From DASCOT01 sp965197275 (GTDB taxonomy: Bacteria; Acidobacteriota; UBA890; WLXD01): DNA of 64,000 nucleotides. This document shows positions 28,483 through 37,928 of this stretch, in pieces (the stretch's first letter is position 1; every line of letters starts with the position of its first letter). Below the pieces are notes generated by a model. The model had not been told where the DNA came from. It made no database searches and saw only the letters and a program-made list of their open reading frames with translations. Where the stretch lies: positions 20,228 through 84,227 of the forward strand of contig CBDAMQ010000015.1 of assembly GCA_965197275.1 (NCBI GenBank), given 5' to 3'. A program made the translations under genes and the position numbers.

Positions 28483-29889
28483 ATGCGTCGAAGATCTCAC
28501 CGTCCCGGGCCAGGTCGTTTGCGCAGCTGGGGCGTGGCGAGTTCCGCCGTCGCCGGCACGAGAAAACAGTGTGCCGTGGCGGTGTTTGTCATCGCGGCGG
28601 TAGCCGCTGGGTCCTCGCCGGCCGTCGCGCAGCGCACCGTGGCGCTGGATCGCATCCTGCGAGAGTGGGATGCCAAGCTCGAGAAGATGGAGCTGCATCT
28701 ACAGTCGGCAATGCGGCGCAACGACGTCGATATGTGGATCATCATGAGCCGCGAGTTCAACCTCGACCCGATGCTCGATCTTTTCGGCGCCTATGGCGTC
28801 TCCGGCTGGTACGGCCACCGCAACGCCTACATCTTCCGCGATCCAGGCGGTGAGGCGCCGTTGGAGCGCGTCTTGATCGGCACCCACCAGAGCGGCCGCA
28901 TGCGCGAGTTCTTCCCACGCATCGTGCCGTACGGGGAGGAGGGTCTGGAGCCGCATCTCCGGGCTTACGTCAACGAGGTCGACCCGCGGCGGATCGCCGT
29001 GAATCGGTCGCGTACGGTGGCGATGGCCGATGGTCTGACGGCGGAGATGCTGGCCTATCTCGAGCACTCGATCGGGCCCCGGTACGCCGTGCGACTGGTC
29101 TCGTCACAGGATCTGATATTCGACTACGTCAGCCACCGCACCGCGGCCGAGCTGGCGATCGAGACCGAGGCGAGTTGGCGGACCTGGCACATCCTGCGCC
29201 GGGCTTTCTCCAACGAGGTGATCCGACCCGGGTCGACCCGTCTGATGGATATCTACGGTTGGATTGTCCAGGAGTGGCAGCGCCAGGATCTGGAGTTTAA
29301 CTTTCCTCCCGGAATTACCATTTACCGGCGAGGCATCGAGGGCGGGATCGACGATACCGACAACCCGGTGGTCGAGCCCGGCGACCTGCTGCACGTGGAC
29401 TTCGGCGTGCGCCTGATGGGCCTGGTGACCGATCAGCAGCATCTGGCGTACGTGCTGTCCGTCGACGAGACAGCGCCTCCGGCCGGCCTCCAAGAGCTGT
29501 TTCGTCAGTCGGTAGTGGTGGCCGAGATCTACGCCGACGAGCTGACGCCAGGGGAGCCAGGCTATCGCGTCAAGGCGCTAGTAGAGCAACGGGCCGAGCA
29601 GGAGGGCATCGAGGCGTCGATCTACGGGCACACACAAGGCAACTGGGTACATGGCGCGGGCGCGCGGACAGTGTTCGATTGGCCCGACCGCTACGGCGAC
29701 TTCGCGACTGAGCCGGTTCGGCCCACAGAGTTCTGGTCGATAGAGTTCAGCGTCAGCGGAGCGGTTCCCGAGTGGGGCGGGCAACGGGTGCGGATCCCGC
29801 GCGAGGAGGACGCCGTAGTGCAAGCGGACGGCGGCGTGCGCTTCCTCGTCGGGCCGCAAACGGAGTTGTGGGTGATCAGACACCAGTAG
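28483..29889 (+). CDS. Secreted M24-family metallopeptidase (Xaa-Pro aminopeptidase-like)
   Basis: 468 residues, signal peptide (QCAVAVFVIAAVAAGSSPAVA, cleaved before QRTVAL). N-terminal creatinase-type domain (MWIIMSREFNLDP), then a pita-bread M24 domain with metal ligands in LLHVDFGVRLMGLVTDQQHL (Asp, Asp), GNWVHGAG/YGHTQ (His), WSIEFSVSG (Glu) and PREEDAVV (Glu). It should remove N-terminal residues from Xaa-Pro peptides in the periplasm. Same strand and 7 bp from the CRTAC1-like gene. Confidence 0.88.
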   Translation: MRRRSHRPGPGRLRSWGVASSAVAGTRKQCAVAVFVIAAVAAGSSPAVAQRTVALDRILREWDAKLEKMELHLQSAMRRNDVDMWIIMSREFNLDPMLDLFGAYGVSGWYGHRNAYIFRDPGGEAPLERVLIGTHQSGRMREFFPRIVPYGEEGLEPHLRAYVNEVDPRRIAVNRSRTVAMADGLTAEMLAYLEHSIGPRYAVRLVSSQDLIFDYVSHRTAAELAIETEASWRTWHILRRAFSNEVIRPGSTRLMDIYGWIVQEWQRQDLEFNFPPGITIYRRGIEGGIDDTDNPVVEPGDLLHVDFGVRLMGLVTDQQHLAYVLSVDETAPPAGLQELFRQSVVVAEIYADELTPGEPGYRVKALVEQRAEQEGIEASIYGHTQGNWVHGAGARTVFDWPDRYGDFATEPVRPTEFWSIEFSVSGAVPEWGGQRVRIPREEDAVVQADGGVRFLVGPQTELWVIRHQ

Positions 29890-29908
29890 GCCCGCTTTCG
29901 GGCGGCCC

Positions 29909-31468
29909 CTACTTGGAAACCAGGTATCCGGCCGCTCGTTGCTCGTAGTCAGCAACCTGCCGCCGAGCCCAACGCTCGGTCTTACCCAACTCGCGAGCAA
30001 GAATAGCCGCTACCGCCGGTGCGGCTTCGATGCTGGCACGAGCGTCCAACAGCAACATCCGGGTACGACGCGCGAGCACGTCGGTGACGGTGCGCGCCAT
30101 TTCCTCGCGTGCCGCCCATACCACCTCGCAGGCGCGGTGCTCGAAGCTCGGATGTAGAAGCTCGTCACAATCGGGATCGGTCGCCGCCAACTGCTCGATC
30201 GCCGGCGCGTCAGAGCCGTAGGCGGCGAGCCTGCCGAAACGCTCGGCCTGCGCGTGGTAGCCATGGGCGTTGATCTCGCTGGTGACGCACGGTCGCGTCG
30301 GCAGGCCGCCCACCAGCGCCGCCTGGTCGATCGTGTCCTGTGCCATCTTCCGGTAGGTTGTCCACTTGCCGCCGGCGATCGTGACCAGACCGGAGCGCGA
30401 GATGCTGACGTTGTGGTCGCGCGAGATCTCGGCGGTCGATTCGGCGCTGCCCGAGCGCACCAGCGGACGGAGCCCAGCGAAGACGCTGAGCACATCCCCG
30501 GCTAGCGGGTCGCGCGTCAGATAGCGGGCGCAATGGCGCAGGAGAAAATCGACCTCTTCCGGAAGTGGCCTCGGTTCTGCCTCGATCGACTCGACTGGAG
30601 TGTCAGTGGTACCCACCAACACACGGCCATGCCAGGGAATGGCGAAGAGGACACGCCCATCGTCGGTGTGGGGGACCATGATGGCGCTTGCGCCGGGCAA
30701 GAAGTCGCGGCGGAGCACGATGTGCACGCCTTGGCTGGCACGAATCATCGGCATGACCGTCACATCGTCGAGACGGCGGATCGAGTCGGAGAAGACGCCC
30801 GTGGCGTTGATCACCGCGGCGGCCCGGATCTGATGCTGTCTTCCACTCTCGAGGTCATCGGCGACGACGCCGTCGACTAGCTCGTCGCAGTGCAACAGGC
30901 CACTCACGGCGAAGTAGTTGAGTAGCGTGGCGCCCTGCGCGGCGGCCGTCTGGGCAAGGTTGATGGCCAGTCGGGCATCATCGAACTGGCCGTCGAAGTA
31001 GAGCACGCCGCCGCGTAGTCCCTCTGTCTCGATCGTCGGGATGCGCTCGATGGTTTGCTCCTTGGAGAGGATTCGCGATGCACCGAAGCCGAGCTTGCCT
31101 GCCAGGAGGTCGTAGACTTTGAGGCCGATGCCGTAGAACGGTGCTTCCCACCAGTCGTAATTGGGCACCACGAACTGCAGGTCGTGGACCAGGTGAGGGG
31201 CGTTACGGCGTAGCAGCCCGCGCTCGTGGAGCGCCTCGGTGACCAGCGCGACATCGCCGCGTTGCAGATACCGCACTCCGCCGTGCGCCAGCTTGGTGCT
31301 GCGGCTCGACGTTCCTTGAGCGAAGTCAGCTCGTTCGACGAGCAATGTACGGTAGCCGCGGGCGGCGGCGTCAAGCGCGCATCCGAGCCCGGTGGCCCCC
31401 CCACCGACCACAACGATGTCCCAGCGATCCGGCTCGTCGAGCCGACGGAGCATCGCGTCGCGATTCAC
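29909..31468 (-). CDS. glpD: Aerobic glycerol-3-phosphate dehydrogenase
   Basis: 519 residues. N-terminal FAD-binding VVVGGGATGLGCALDAAARG, then GTSSRSTKLAHGGVRYL, the FAD/substrate region, IPWHGRVLVGTTDTPVE and a C-terminal GlpD cap (AREEMARTVTDVLARRTRML). Oxidises sn-glycerol-3-phosphate to dihydroxyacetone phosphate at the membrane and passes electrons to quinone. The GTG at 31468 overlaps the glpK stop as GTGA, so it is translated after glpK from one mRNA. Convergent with the M24 gene. Confidence 0.95.
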   Translation of the reverse strand: MNRDAMLRRLDEPDRWDIVVVGGGATGLGCALDAAARGYRTLLVERADFAQGTSSRSTKLAHGGVRYLQRGDVALVTEALHERGLLRRNAPHLVHDLQFVVPNYDWWEAPFYGIGLKVYDLLAGKLGFGASRILSKEQTIERIPTIETEGLRGGVLYFDGQFDDARLAINLAQTAAAQGATLLNYFAVSGLLHCDELVDGVVADDLESGRQHQIRAAAVINATGVFSDSIRRLDDVTVMPMIRASQGVHIVLRRDFLPGASAIMVPHTDDGRVLFAIPWHGRVLVGTTDTPVESIEAEPRPLPEEVDFLLRHCARYLTRDPLAGDVLSVFAGLRPLVRSGSAESTAEISRDHNVSISRSGLVTIAGGKWTTYRKMAQDTIDQAALVGGLPTRPCVTSEINAHGYHAQAERFGRLAAYGSDAPAIEQLAATDPDCDELLHPSFEHRACEVVWAAREEMARTVTDVLARRTRMLLLDARASIEAAPAVAAILARELGKTERWARRQVADYEQRAAGYLVSK

Positions 31469-32967
31469 GGCCCCGGTTGCGCCCAGGCGCGCGACCGCTC
31501 GACCGCCCGTCCCCAGCCTGAGCGCATGGCGGTCACCTCGGCATCGGGTGCACGTGGCTCGAATCGGGCATCGATGCCCCATCGGTGCCCGAGCTCGTCG
31601 ATGTCACTCCACACGCCCGTGGCCAGCCCGGCGAGGTAAGCGGCTCCCAGCGCCGTCGACTCGAGCTGCCTGGGCCGCACCACGCGGGCGCGGATCAGGT
31701 CCGCCTGGATCTGCAGGAGCAACTCGTTGGTCGCCGCGCCGCCGTCGACTCGGAGCTCCGGAATCTCCACCCCGGAGTCAGCGACCATCGCCTCGAGCAC
31801 GTCAGCGACCTGATGGGCGATTCCCTCGAGGGTTGCGCGGGCCAGATGAGCGGCGCTGGTGCCGCGCGTGATCCCGAGCACCGCGCCGCGCGCGTAAGCG
31901 TCCCAGTGCGGCGCTCCCAGCCCGGTGAACGCCGGGACGCAGAAGATGCCGCCGCTGTCGACTGCCTGGGTCGCCAGCGTCTCCACGGCCGCCGCCGAAT
32001 CGATGATTCCCAGGCCATCGCGCAGCCACTGCACGGCTGCGCCACCGATGAACACTGCGCCCTCGAGCGCGTACGTTGGTTGTCCGTCGAGGCGCCACGC
32101 CACCGTAGTGAGCAAGCCGTTATCGGAGGCCACCGGCTCGGCCCCGGTGTTCATCAGCAGGAAGCACCCGGTGCCGTACGTGTTCTTGGACATGCCGGCG
32201 CGCACGCACATCTGCCCGAACAGAGCGGCCTGCTGATCGCCGGCGATTCCGGCCACCGGAATGGCGCCTCCAAGCAACCCCGGATCGGTTTCTCCGTACA
32301 CCTCGCTGGAGTCGCGTACAACCGGAAGCACGGCAGCAGGGACGTCGAGTGTCGCCAGCAGTTCCGGACGCCACCTCTGAGTGTGAATGTCGAACAGGAG
32401 GGTGCGTGAGGCGTTGCTGGCATCGGTAGCGTGGACGCGGCCCGCCGTCAGGTTCCACAGCAGCCAGGAGTCGATGGTGCCGAATGCCAGATCTCCGGAC
32501 TCGGCCCGCGTGCGTGCCCCGTCAACGTGATCGAGCAACCAGGCGATCTTCGTACCGGAGAAATACGGATCGATCTGTAGGCCCGTGCGCTCGCGGAACA
32601 AAGTGGCCGTGTGACCGGAGCGGAGCTCGTCGCAGCGTTTCGCGGTGCGGCGATCCTGCCAGACGATGGCGTTGTGGATTGGCTCGCCGGTGTGTCGATC
32701 CCATATAACCGTGGTCTCCCGCTGGTTGGTGATGCCGATCGCATCGATGTCCCCTGCCTCTAGGCCGGCTGCCATGAGGGCATCGCGTGCTACGGCCAGC
32801 TGCGTTCGCCATATTTCAGTGGCGTCGTGCTCCACCCAGCCCGGGTACGGGAAGATCTGTTCGAACTCCTGCTGCGCCTTGCCGAGCGCGGTACCGTCGG
32901 CGTCGAAGACGATCGCGCGGCTGCTGGTTGTTCCCTGATCGAGAGCGAGGACGTTGCCCACCGACAC
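31465..32967 (-). CDS. glpK: Glycerol kinase
   Basis: 500 residues, FGGY kinase family: LALDQGTTSSRAIVFD (phosphate 1), WVEHDATEIW, GITNQRETTVIWDRHTGEPI, SKNTYGTGCFLLMNTG and VDGGAATNELLLQIQAD (adenosine). Phosphorylates glycerol to glycerol-3-phosphate, the substrate of GlpD encoded next. No glpF lies in the operon; an aquaporin gene lies 4 kb away. Upstream of its start lies a solo copy of the 34-bp repeat end. Confidence 0.97.
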   Translation of the reverse strand: MSVGNVLALDQGTTSSRAIVFDADGTALGKAQQEFEQIFPYPGWVEHDATEIWRTQLAVARDALMAAGLEAGDIDAIGITNQRETTVIWDRHTGEPIHNAIVWQDRRTAKRCDELRSGHTATLFRERTGLQIDPYFSGTKIAWLLDHVDGARTRAESGDLAFGTIDSWLLWNLTAGRVHATDASNASRTLLFDIHTQRWRPELLATLDVPAAVLPVVRDSSEVYGETDPGLLGGAIPVAGIAGDQQAALFGQMCVRAGMSKNTYGTGCFLLMNTGAEPVASDNGLLTTVAWRLDGQPTYALEGAVFIGGAAVQWLRDGLGIIDSAAAVETLATQAVDSGGIFCVPAFTGLGAPHWDAYARGAVLGITRGTSAAHLARATLEGIAHQVADVLEAMVADSGVEIPELRVDGGAATNELLLQIQADLIRARVVRPRQLESTALGAAYLAGLATGVWSDIDELGHRWGIDARFEPRAPDAEVTAMRSGWGRAVERSRAWAQPGP

Positions 32968-33003
32968 CTCCGGTCATGACGCGTTGTCGAGGGAGTTCGG
33001 AAG

Positions 33004-33032
33004 CTAGTGGTCTGTTACAGATGATCGTTGCA
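33004..33032 (-). repeat. Solo copy of MITE terminal repeat
   Basis: Begins CTAGTGGTCTGTTACAGATG at 33004 and matches the left 34-bp end of the element at 62803-63080 with a few substitutions. There is no second end nearby, so it is a relic or a REP-like solo end. It lies in the 76-bp gap between glpK and the ABC permease. Confidence 0.65.
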
Positions 33033-33043
33033 ACTACTAGCGC

Positions 33044-34966
33044 CTACAGGCTGCCGGTGAGTATCTCCTCGGACGGATCGAGCCGATCCCAGAGACTACC
33101 GCCAACTCCGGCCAGCGCAACGACGATGGCGACGACCGGCGCCGCGCCGGCGACCCCGAGGAGTGGAAACTCCCAGGCGTTGAGTGGGATTCCCCAGAGC
33201 CAGATCTGGGCCATCAGCGTGCCGCCGATCACCAGTACGCCTGGAAGAAGGCCGAAGAACAGGGCTATCGATAGCGCCATGAACACCAGCAGGTTGTGGC
33301 CGAGCTGCGAGGCGGCCTGCTTCTTGTTCATACCGAGCGGAACCCAGCCAGGGAACGTCAGCGCAGCGATATTCTCCAAGCCGATCGACAACAGCGCTAC
33401 GGCCAGGCTCAACGGTAGGACCCCGAGCACCGCCAGCGGCGTGAGCAGTATTGCTGAGACGCCGAGCGCCGCTGCCAGCTCCGCCTTGCCGCGCACTTCG
33501 GACAGATCGAGAGCGGCCGCAAGCTCCCGGCTGGCGCTGAAGTCGATCAAGCCCAGCTCGAGGGCAGTGTCGACGCCGACCAGCAACAGGGCGCCGAAGG
33601 CGACCCTCGTGGCCACGATAACGAACGGCGCGGCCATCTGCGCCAGAAACATGCGCCCGCCGCGCAGTGGCCATGTGCGGATCATCTCGAGCTTGAGAAG
33701 GTCGCTGCGCAGATCGTTGCGCAGGGATCGGGTCGAGAACAGCGGCGGAAAGAGCATCAACGCCGCGCCACCGATTTGCAGCACGCCGACCCATCGAGCC
33801 GGTAACAATCCGGTTGGCACGGTGGCGATCAGCAGGGCGATCAGCACGACGCTGGCGGCGAGCAAGATCTTGAGCGGCAGCCGCTGCACCAGCATCAGGT
33901 TCTTCCACACGATGGCCAACTCGGGACTGCCGGGCGGCGCTAGAGCGAACGGGCGCCAGCGCCGCCGTAGCTGCGAGCGGCGCCACAGGCGGGCCGACGG
34001 GTCCGCCTCGCGGTTGCGCTGCCGGGCGTGAGCGAGAGCGGCTTCTTCGAAACTCGTCTGTCCCCGCACCACCCACTCGTTGTGGGCCACGAGCAGCATC
34101 AGCGGAACGGTCCAGGCGGCGAGCAGCTGCAGCAAGCTCGAGGCGCCGAGGCCGGCGAAGATCGGGATGATGAGCAGCAGGAACGGGGTAAGCGCCCATC
34201 CCAGGAGCCCGTTCCAGGCCTCGTCGGCGTGCGACGAGACCAACTCGACCAGTCTGTCCAGGGTGTCATCGCCGATCGTTTCGGTGATGGGGGACTCCAG
34301 CACGTCGACGAAGACCGCATTCAGCCCTGCGATCACCAGTACCCACAGCACCAGGAGCGTGGCCCACAGCAGCAGCCGTCGACGCCATGCGGCCACCGCC
34401 GGCAGCTCCGCGAGCCGGGCGAGCCAGAGTCCGCGTCCCTTGGCGTGCAGATCCCAGATACTCATGAAGATCCAGACGCCGGCGAACATGCCCAGTGCGG
34501 CGGCGACGCCGCGGGGGCGTGAGAAGAAGGTGACGATCACTACCCCTAGCAGCACGCCGGGCTGGCTCCGGAGGATCCCGTACTGGATCAGTCGGCGGCG
34601 TCGCACCGGTGCCGGGAGCAGGAGATGCAGCTCCGACTCGCTGAATTCTAGCGTGCTCTTGCCGAAGGGCAGCAGCCACCAGATGCTGACAACGGCCGCC
34701 AGCAACAGCGCGATGGCGAGTTGTGCGGCTTCGCCCAGCGGCCCGGCGAGCGCCTCGAACACCTCTGGCGGCGGTCCGAACTGAACCTCCCCGGAGAGAT
34801 CGAAGCCGATCAGCGAATGCCCGAAAATACTCGATAGCCAGAAGGCTGCCCATCCGCCACCGATCAGAAACCCGACCAAGTAACGTGGTTCACGCAGGCG
34901 GCGCAGCGCTTGAACTAATCGACCGCGCACAGATCGCGCCAGTAAGAACAGCAATGCGCGCGTCAA
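33044..34966 (-). CDS. ABC exporter permease
   Basis: 640 residues with some 10-12 hydrophobic helices in two blocks (residues about 30-260 and 370-620), separated by a basic cytoplasmic region (HARQRNREADPSARLWRRSQ). This is the ABC-2-type exporter permease pattern. The TTG start at 34966 overlaps the ATPase stop as TTGA. With that ATPase it forms a two-gene exporter; the substrate is unknown. A pseudo-TIR repeat lies just past its stop. Confidence 0.8.
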   Translation of the reverse strand: MTRALLFLLARSVRGRLVQALRRLREPRYLVGFLIGGGWAAFWLSSIFGHSLIGFDLSGEVQFGPPPEVFEALAGPLGEAAQLAIALLLAAVVSIWWLLPFGKSTLEFSESELHLLLPAPVRRRRLIQYGILRSQPGVLLGVVIVTFFSRPRGVAAALGMFAGVWIFMSIWDLHAKGRGLWLARLAELPAVAAWRRRLLLWATLLVLWVLVIAGLNAVFVDVLESPITETIGDDTLDRLVELVSSHADEAWNGLLGWALTPFLLLIIPIFAGLGASSLLQLLAAWTVPLMLLVAHNEWVVRGQTSFEEAALAHARQRNREADPSARLWRRSQLRRRWRPFALAPPGSPELAIVWKNLMLVQRLPLKILLAASVVLIALLIATVPTGLLPARWVGVLQIGGAALMLFPPLFSTRSLRNDLRSDLLKLEMIRTWPLRGGRMFLAQMAAPFVIVATRVAFGALLLVGVDTALELGLIDFSASRELAAALDLSEVRGKAELAAALGVSAILLTPLAVLGVLPLSLAVALLSIGLENIAALTFPGWVPLGMNKKQAASQLGHNLLVFMALSIALFFGLLPGVLVIGGTLMAQIWLWGIPLNAWEFPLLGVAGAAPVVAIVVALAGVGGSLWDRLDPSEEILTGSL

Positions 34967-35706
34967 GGTTGCTCATCCAACCCAGTTGCGCGCAGGAAGA
35001 TCTCCTCCAGGTCGGCCTCGCCCGACAGATCGGGAACGGCGGCGCGGATCTCGTCGAGGGTGCCGGTGACCGCCAGGCGGCCGTTGCTGATGATCAGAAT
35101 GCGCCCGCAGATCTCTTCCACCAGGTGGAGCATGTGCGACGAGACCACGACCGCTCCGCCAGCCTCGGCGGTGGCGGTGATGGTGCGCTTGGTGCGGCGC
35201 ATGGCGGCGGGATCGAGCCCCGTGAGCGGCTCGTCGAGGATCAGAACCCTCGGTGTGTGTAGCAGCGCGCACGACAGCAGGAGCTTCTGTTTCATGCCGC
35301 GTGATAGCTCACCGGGGAAAGCGTGGCGCCGATCCCATAGACCGTTGTCGCGTAGCAATGTCTCGGCGCGTTCCGCGCTATCGGCAACGTCGTACAGGCG
35401 AGCGAACAGCTCCAGGTGATCGGCGACGGTCAGGTGGTCGAACAGGTGGGGTTCGTCGGCAACGAAGGCCAGCTCCCGGCGGGCATCGACGGGCGCCTCT
35501 GCCAGATCGTGCCCGGCGATGCGGATCCTACCGGAGGTCGCCGGTACGATCCCTGCCAGGCACCGCAGCGTGGTTGTCTTCCCGGCGCCATTGGGTCCAA
35601 CGAGGCCGAGGATCTCTCCGCCGGCCACGTCGATCGAGAGGCCGTCGACGGCACGATGCCCATCGTAGTCTTTTACTAGTTGCTCGATTTGAATCAGCGC
35701 GTCCAC
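34963..35706 (-). CDS. ABC transporter ATP-binding protein
   Basis: 247 residues, single ABC domain: Walker A GLVGPNGAGKTTT, Q-loop region around FVADEPHLFDHLTVADH (Q replaced), signature LSRGMKQKLLL, Walker B RVLILDEPLTGLDPAA and H-loop VVSSHML. The GTG at 35706 precedes DALIQIEQLV; the longer in-frame extension lacks support. Paired with the permease downstream (4-bp overlap). Confidence 0.92.
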   Translation of the reverse strand: MDALIQIEQLVKDYDGHRAVDGLSIDVAGGEILGLVGPNGAGKTTTLRCLAGIVPATSGRIRIAGHDLAEAPVDARRELAFVADEPHLFDHLTVADHLELFARLYDVADSAERAETLLRDNGLWDRRHAFPGELSRGMKQKLLLSCALLHTPRVLILDEPLTGLDPAAMRRTKRTITATAEAGGAVVVSSHMLHLVEEICGRILIISNGRLAVTGTLDEIRAAVPDLSGEADLEEIFLRATGLDEQP

Positions 35707-35886
35707 TGGGCCATGGTACCCGCTCGGCCAGCGACTCCCCACACGTTGCTCGCGGCTGGCAGTAGCTCATGACCGAGCGGTCGCTTGCGGCGGTCGGTCG
35801 GCAGCTGATGCCGGCGGCCGACACGAAGATCGACATATCATCATGGTTGGAAACCCGGCCGCGAGGCCCATCAGGAGATCGATCTA

Positions 35887-37167
35887 ATGTCCCGAATGGT
35901 GCTGACACGAACTGCCACCGTCGCCGTGGCTCTTTGCATCACGATGCTCGCGGCGCCAGCGTTGAGCGCCAGTTCGGCGTCGCCCGTGGGCGCGCAAGAC
36001 GCCGCGGCGCGCCGCATCGTGGCGGTTGGCGACATTCATGGCGCCTACGAAGAGTTGGTGTCGGTGCTTCGAGTCAGCGGCATCATCGACGCTGACCTCA
36101 AGTGGAGTGGTGCCGACGCTGTCGTCGTGCAGACAGGAGACTTCATGGACCGCGGTGCTGGGGTGCGCCAGGTGATGGACTTGCTGATGCGACTGCAGCA
36201 AGAAGCGCCGGACTCCGGGGGAGAGGTCATCGTTCTGCTCGGCAACCACGAGATCATGAACCTGATCGGCGAATTCCGCGATGCGAGCCCCGAGCAGATG
36301 GCAGAGTTTCTCGACGACGACTCGGACGATGTTCTCGATAGCGCATGGGACGAGCTGCAGCGGGTCATTGAAGCTACGTCGACCGGTCGGTTGTCGTCGC
36401 GCCGGCGGCGCGAGCTGCGCAACAGCTGGCAAGAAAACACCTCCGCCGAACGCATCGCGTACATCCGCGCCGTCGGGCCGGATGAGCCGTATGGCATCTG
36501 GCTGCGGACGTTGCCGCTGGCCGCCAACGTCGACGGGATCGCCTTTATGCATGCGGGGGTGGCACCGGAGCAGGCGCCGCGCGGCGTCGAGGTTCTTAGC
36601 CAGCGGGTCGTCGACGAGATCGTCGCGATCGACGCGTATCGGGCCAGGTTGTTGGAGAATCGGCTCACGACTAGTTTCAGCGAGTTGCGGGAGGTCCTGC
36701 GCGGCGCGGCGCAGGCCACCGGCGGCCTCGACTGGTTCGATAGCTCGCAGACCGGCCTGCCGGAGCTTTCGCCGGCGGGCGGCAACTCGCAGGATGATCA
36801 ACGAGCCTGGTATGAAGCGCTTTTTCGCATCCAACAGTGGTACGCCTTGGCAGCACGTGGCCCGCTGTGGTTCCGCGGGCTGGCGGAGTTGTCCGATCCG
36901 GACAACGTGGCCGTGCTCGAGGCGGTTCTGGTCGCCCTCGACTCGCGTGCGATCGTTGTCGGCCACTCACCCCAGACCGACGGTATTAGCGCACGGTTCG
37001 ATGGCCGATTGTTCATGATCGATACGGGCATGCTCGCCTCGGTGTACAACGGGCGACCGGCGGTGCTGGAGATTACCGGCGAGGACACGGCGGCGGTCTA
37101 CGCGGACGGCTCCCGGGTAGAGCTCCAGCCCCTCGCCACGGCTGCCGCTGCGCCCGGCGCCCGCTGA
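35887..37167 (+). CDS. Periplasmic PPP-family metallophosphatase (Shewanella-like)
   Basis: 426 residues. Signal peptide (VAVALCITMLAAPALSASSA). Calcineurin-like motifs: GDIHG (VAVGDIHGAYEEL), GDFMDRG (VVQTGDFMDRGAG), GNHE (VLLGNHEIMN), a late His (AFMHAGVAP) and GHS (IVVGHSPQTDG). The GDxMDRG/GNHE set is that of PPP/Shewanella-like protein phosphatases. It would dephosphorylate protein or small molecules in the periplasm using two metal ions. AGGAG lies upstream of the ATG. Divergent from the ABC exporter. Confidence 0.88.
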   Translation: MSRMVLTRTATVAVALCITMLAAPALSASSASPVGAQDAAARRIVAVGDIHGAYEELVSVLRVSGIIDADLKWSGADAVVVQTGDFMDRGAGVRQVMDLLMRLQQEAPDSGGEVIVLLGNHEIMNLIGEFRDASPEQMAEFLDDDSDDVLDSAWDELQRVIEATSTGRLSSRRRRELRNSWQENTSAERIAYIRAVGPDEPYGIWLRTLPLAANVDGIAFMHAGVAPEQAPRGVEVLSQRVVDEIVAIDAYRARLLENRLTTSFSELREVLRGAAQATGGLDWFDSSQTGLPELSPAGGNSQDDQRAWYEALFRIQQWYALAARGPLWFRGLAELSDPDNVAVLEAVLVALDSRAIVVGHSPQTDGISARFDGRLFMIDTGMLASVYNGRPAVLEITGEDTAAVYADGSRVELQPLATAAAAPGAR

Positions 37168-37187
37168 TCGCTGCGAGGCTCTTGGGA

Positions 37188-37928
37188 ATGGGTTTGAGCT
37201 GGCGTCGTCTGCTTGAAGCACGGATGGATCGCGCGCTCGTCGTGTGCGCGATCTCGGAGGGCGTCGGTACGTTTGTCCTGACGTTTATCGGAGCGGCGGC
37301 GATCTGCACCGACGCATATAGCGGCGGGCAGCTCGGGCTTGTTGGAATAGCGCTGGCGCACGGACTGGTCTTGGCAGCGATCGTGAGCGCGCTCGGGCAC
37401 GTATCCGGGGCGCACGTCAACCCGGCCGTAACCGTCGGAGCTCTGCTCGTGCGTGCGATCGACGCGCCCCGGGCGCTGGTCCACGGGGCCGCTCAGCTGA
37501 TGGGAGCCAGCATCGCTGGCCTCATGCTGGCGGCCACGTTCGGGGCCGATGTTTGGCAGCCGGTGCATCTAGGCGCTCCGACCCTGGGACCCGGTGTGGA
37601 GCCCGGCACCGGGGTGTTCGTCGAGATGATTCTGACGTTCATACTGGTGTTCGTGATTCTGCAGATGGCGGCCGACCCACGCTCGCCCCGATACGTGCAC
37701 GGCATCGTGATCGGGGCCACGTTGGCAGCCGGTATCTTGGTCGGCGGTCCCGTGACTGGCGCCGCGCTCAATCCCGCGCGGGCGTTCGGACCGGCGCTCG
37801 CGGCCGGCTACTGGGCGTCGCATTATGTCTATTGGGTCGGGCCGATGTTCGGTGGCGTGGTTGCGGCTGTGCTGTACGGTTACCTCAGCTCCAGCGCGCC
37901 ACCCAGAGTGGAAGAGGGCGGCTATTGA
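37188..37928 (+). CDS. Aquaporin (MIP family, AqpZ-like)
   Basis: 246 residues, six TM helices with both half-helix motifs: HVNPAVTVG and ALNPARAFGPAL. The second NPA context and the lack of glycerol-facilitator loop features point to a water-type (AqpZ) rather than GlpF channel, with some uncertainty. GAGG lies 9 nt before the ATG at 37188. The next gene overlaps its stop (TTGA). Confidence 0.85.
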   Translation: MGLSWRRLLEARMDRALVVCAISEGVGTFVLTFIGAAAICTDAYSGGQLGLVGIALAHGLVLAAIVSALGHVSGAHVNPAVTVGALLVRAIDAPRALVHGAAQLMGASIAGLMLAATFGADVWQPVHLGAPTLGPGVEPGTGVFVEMILTFILVFVILQMAADPRSPRYVHGIVIGATLAAGILVGGPVTGAALNPARAFGPALAAGYWASHYVYWVGPMFGGVVAAVLYGYLSSSAPPRVEEGGY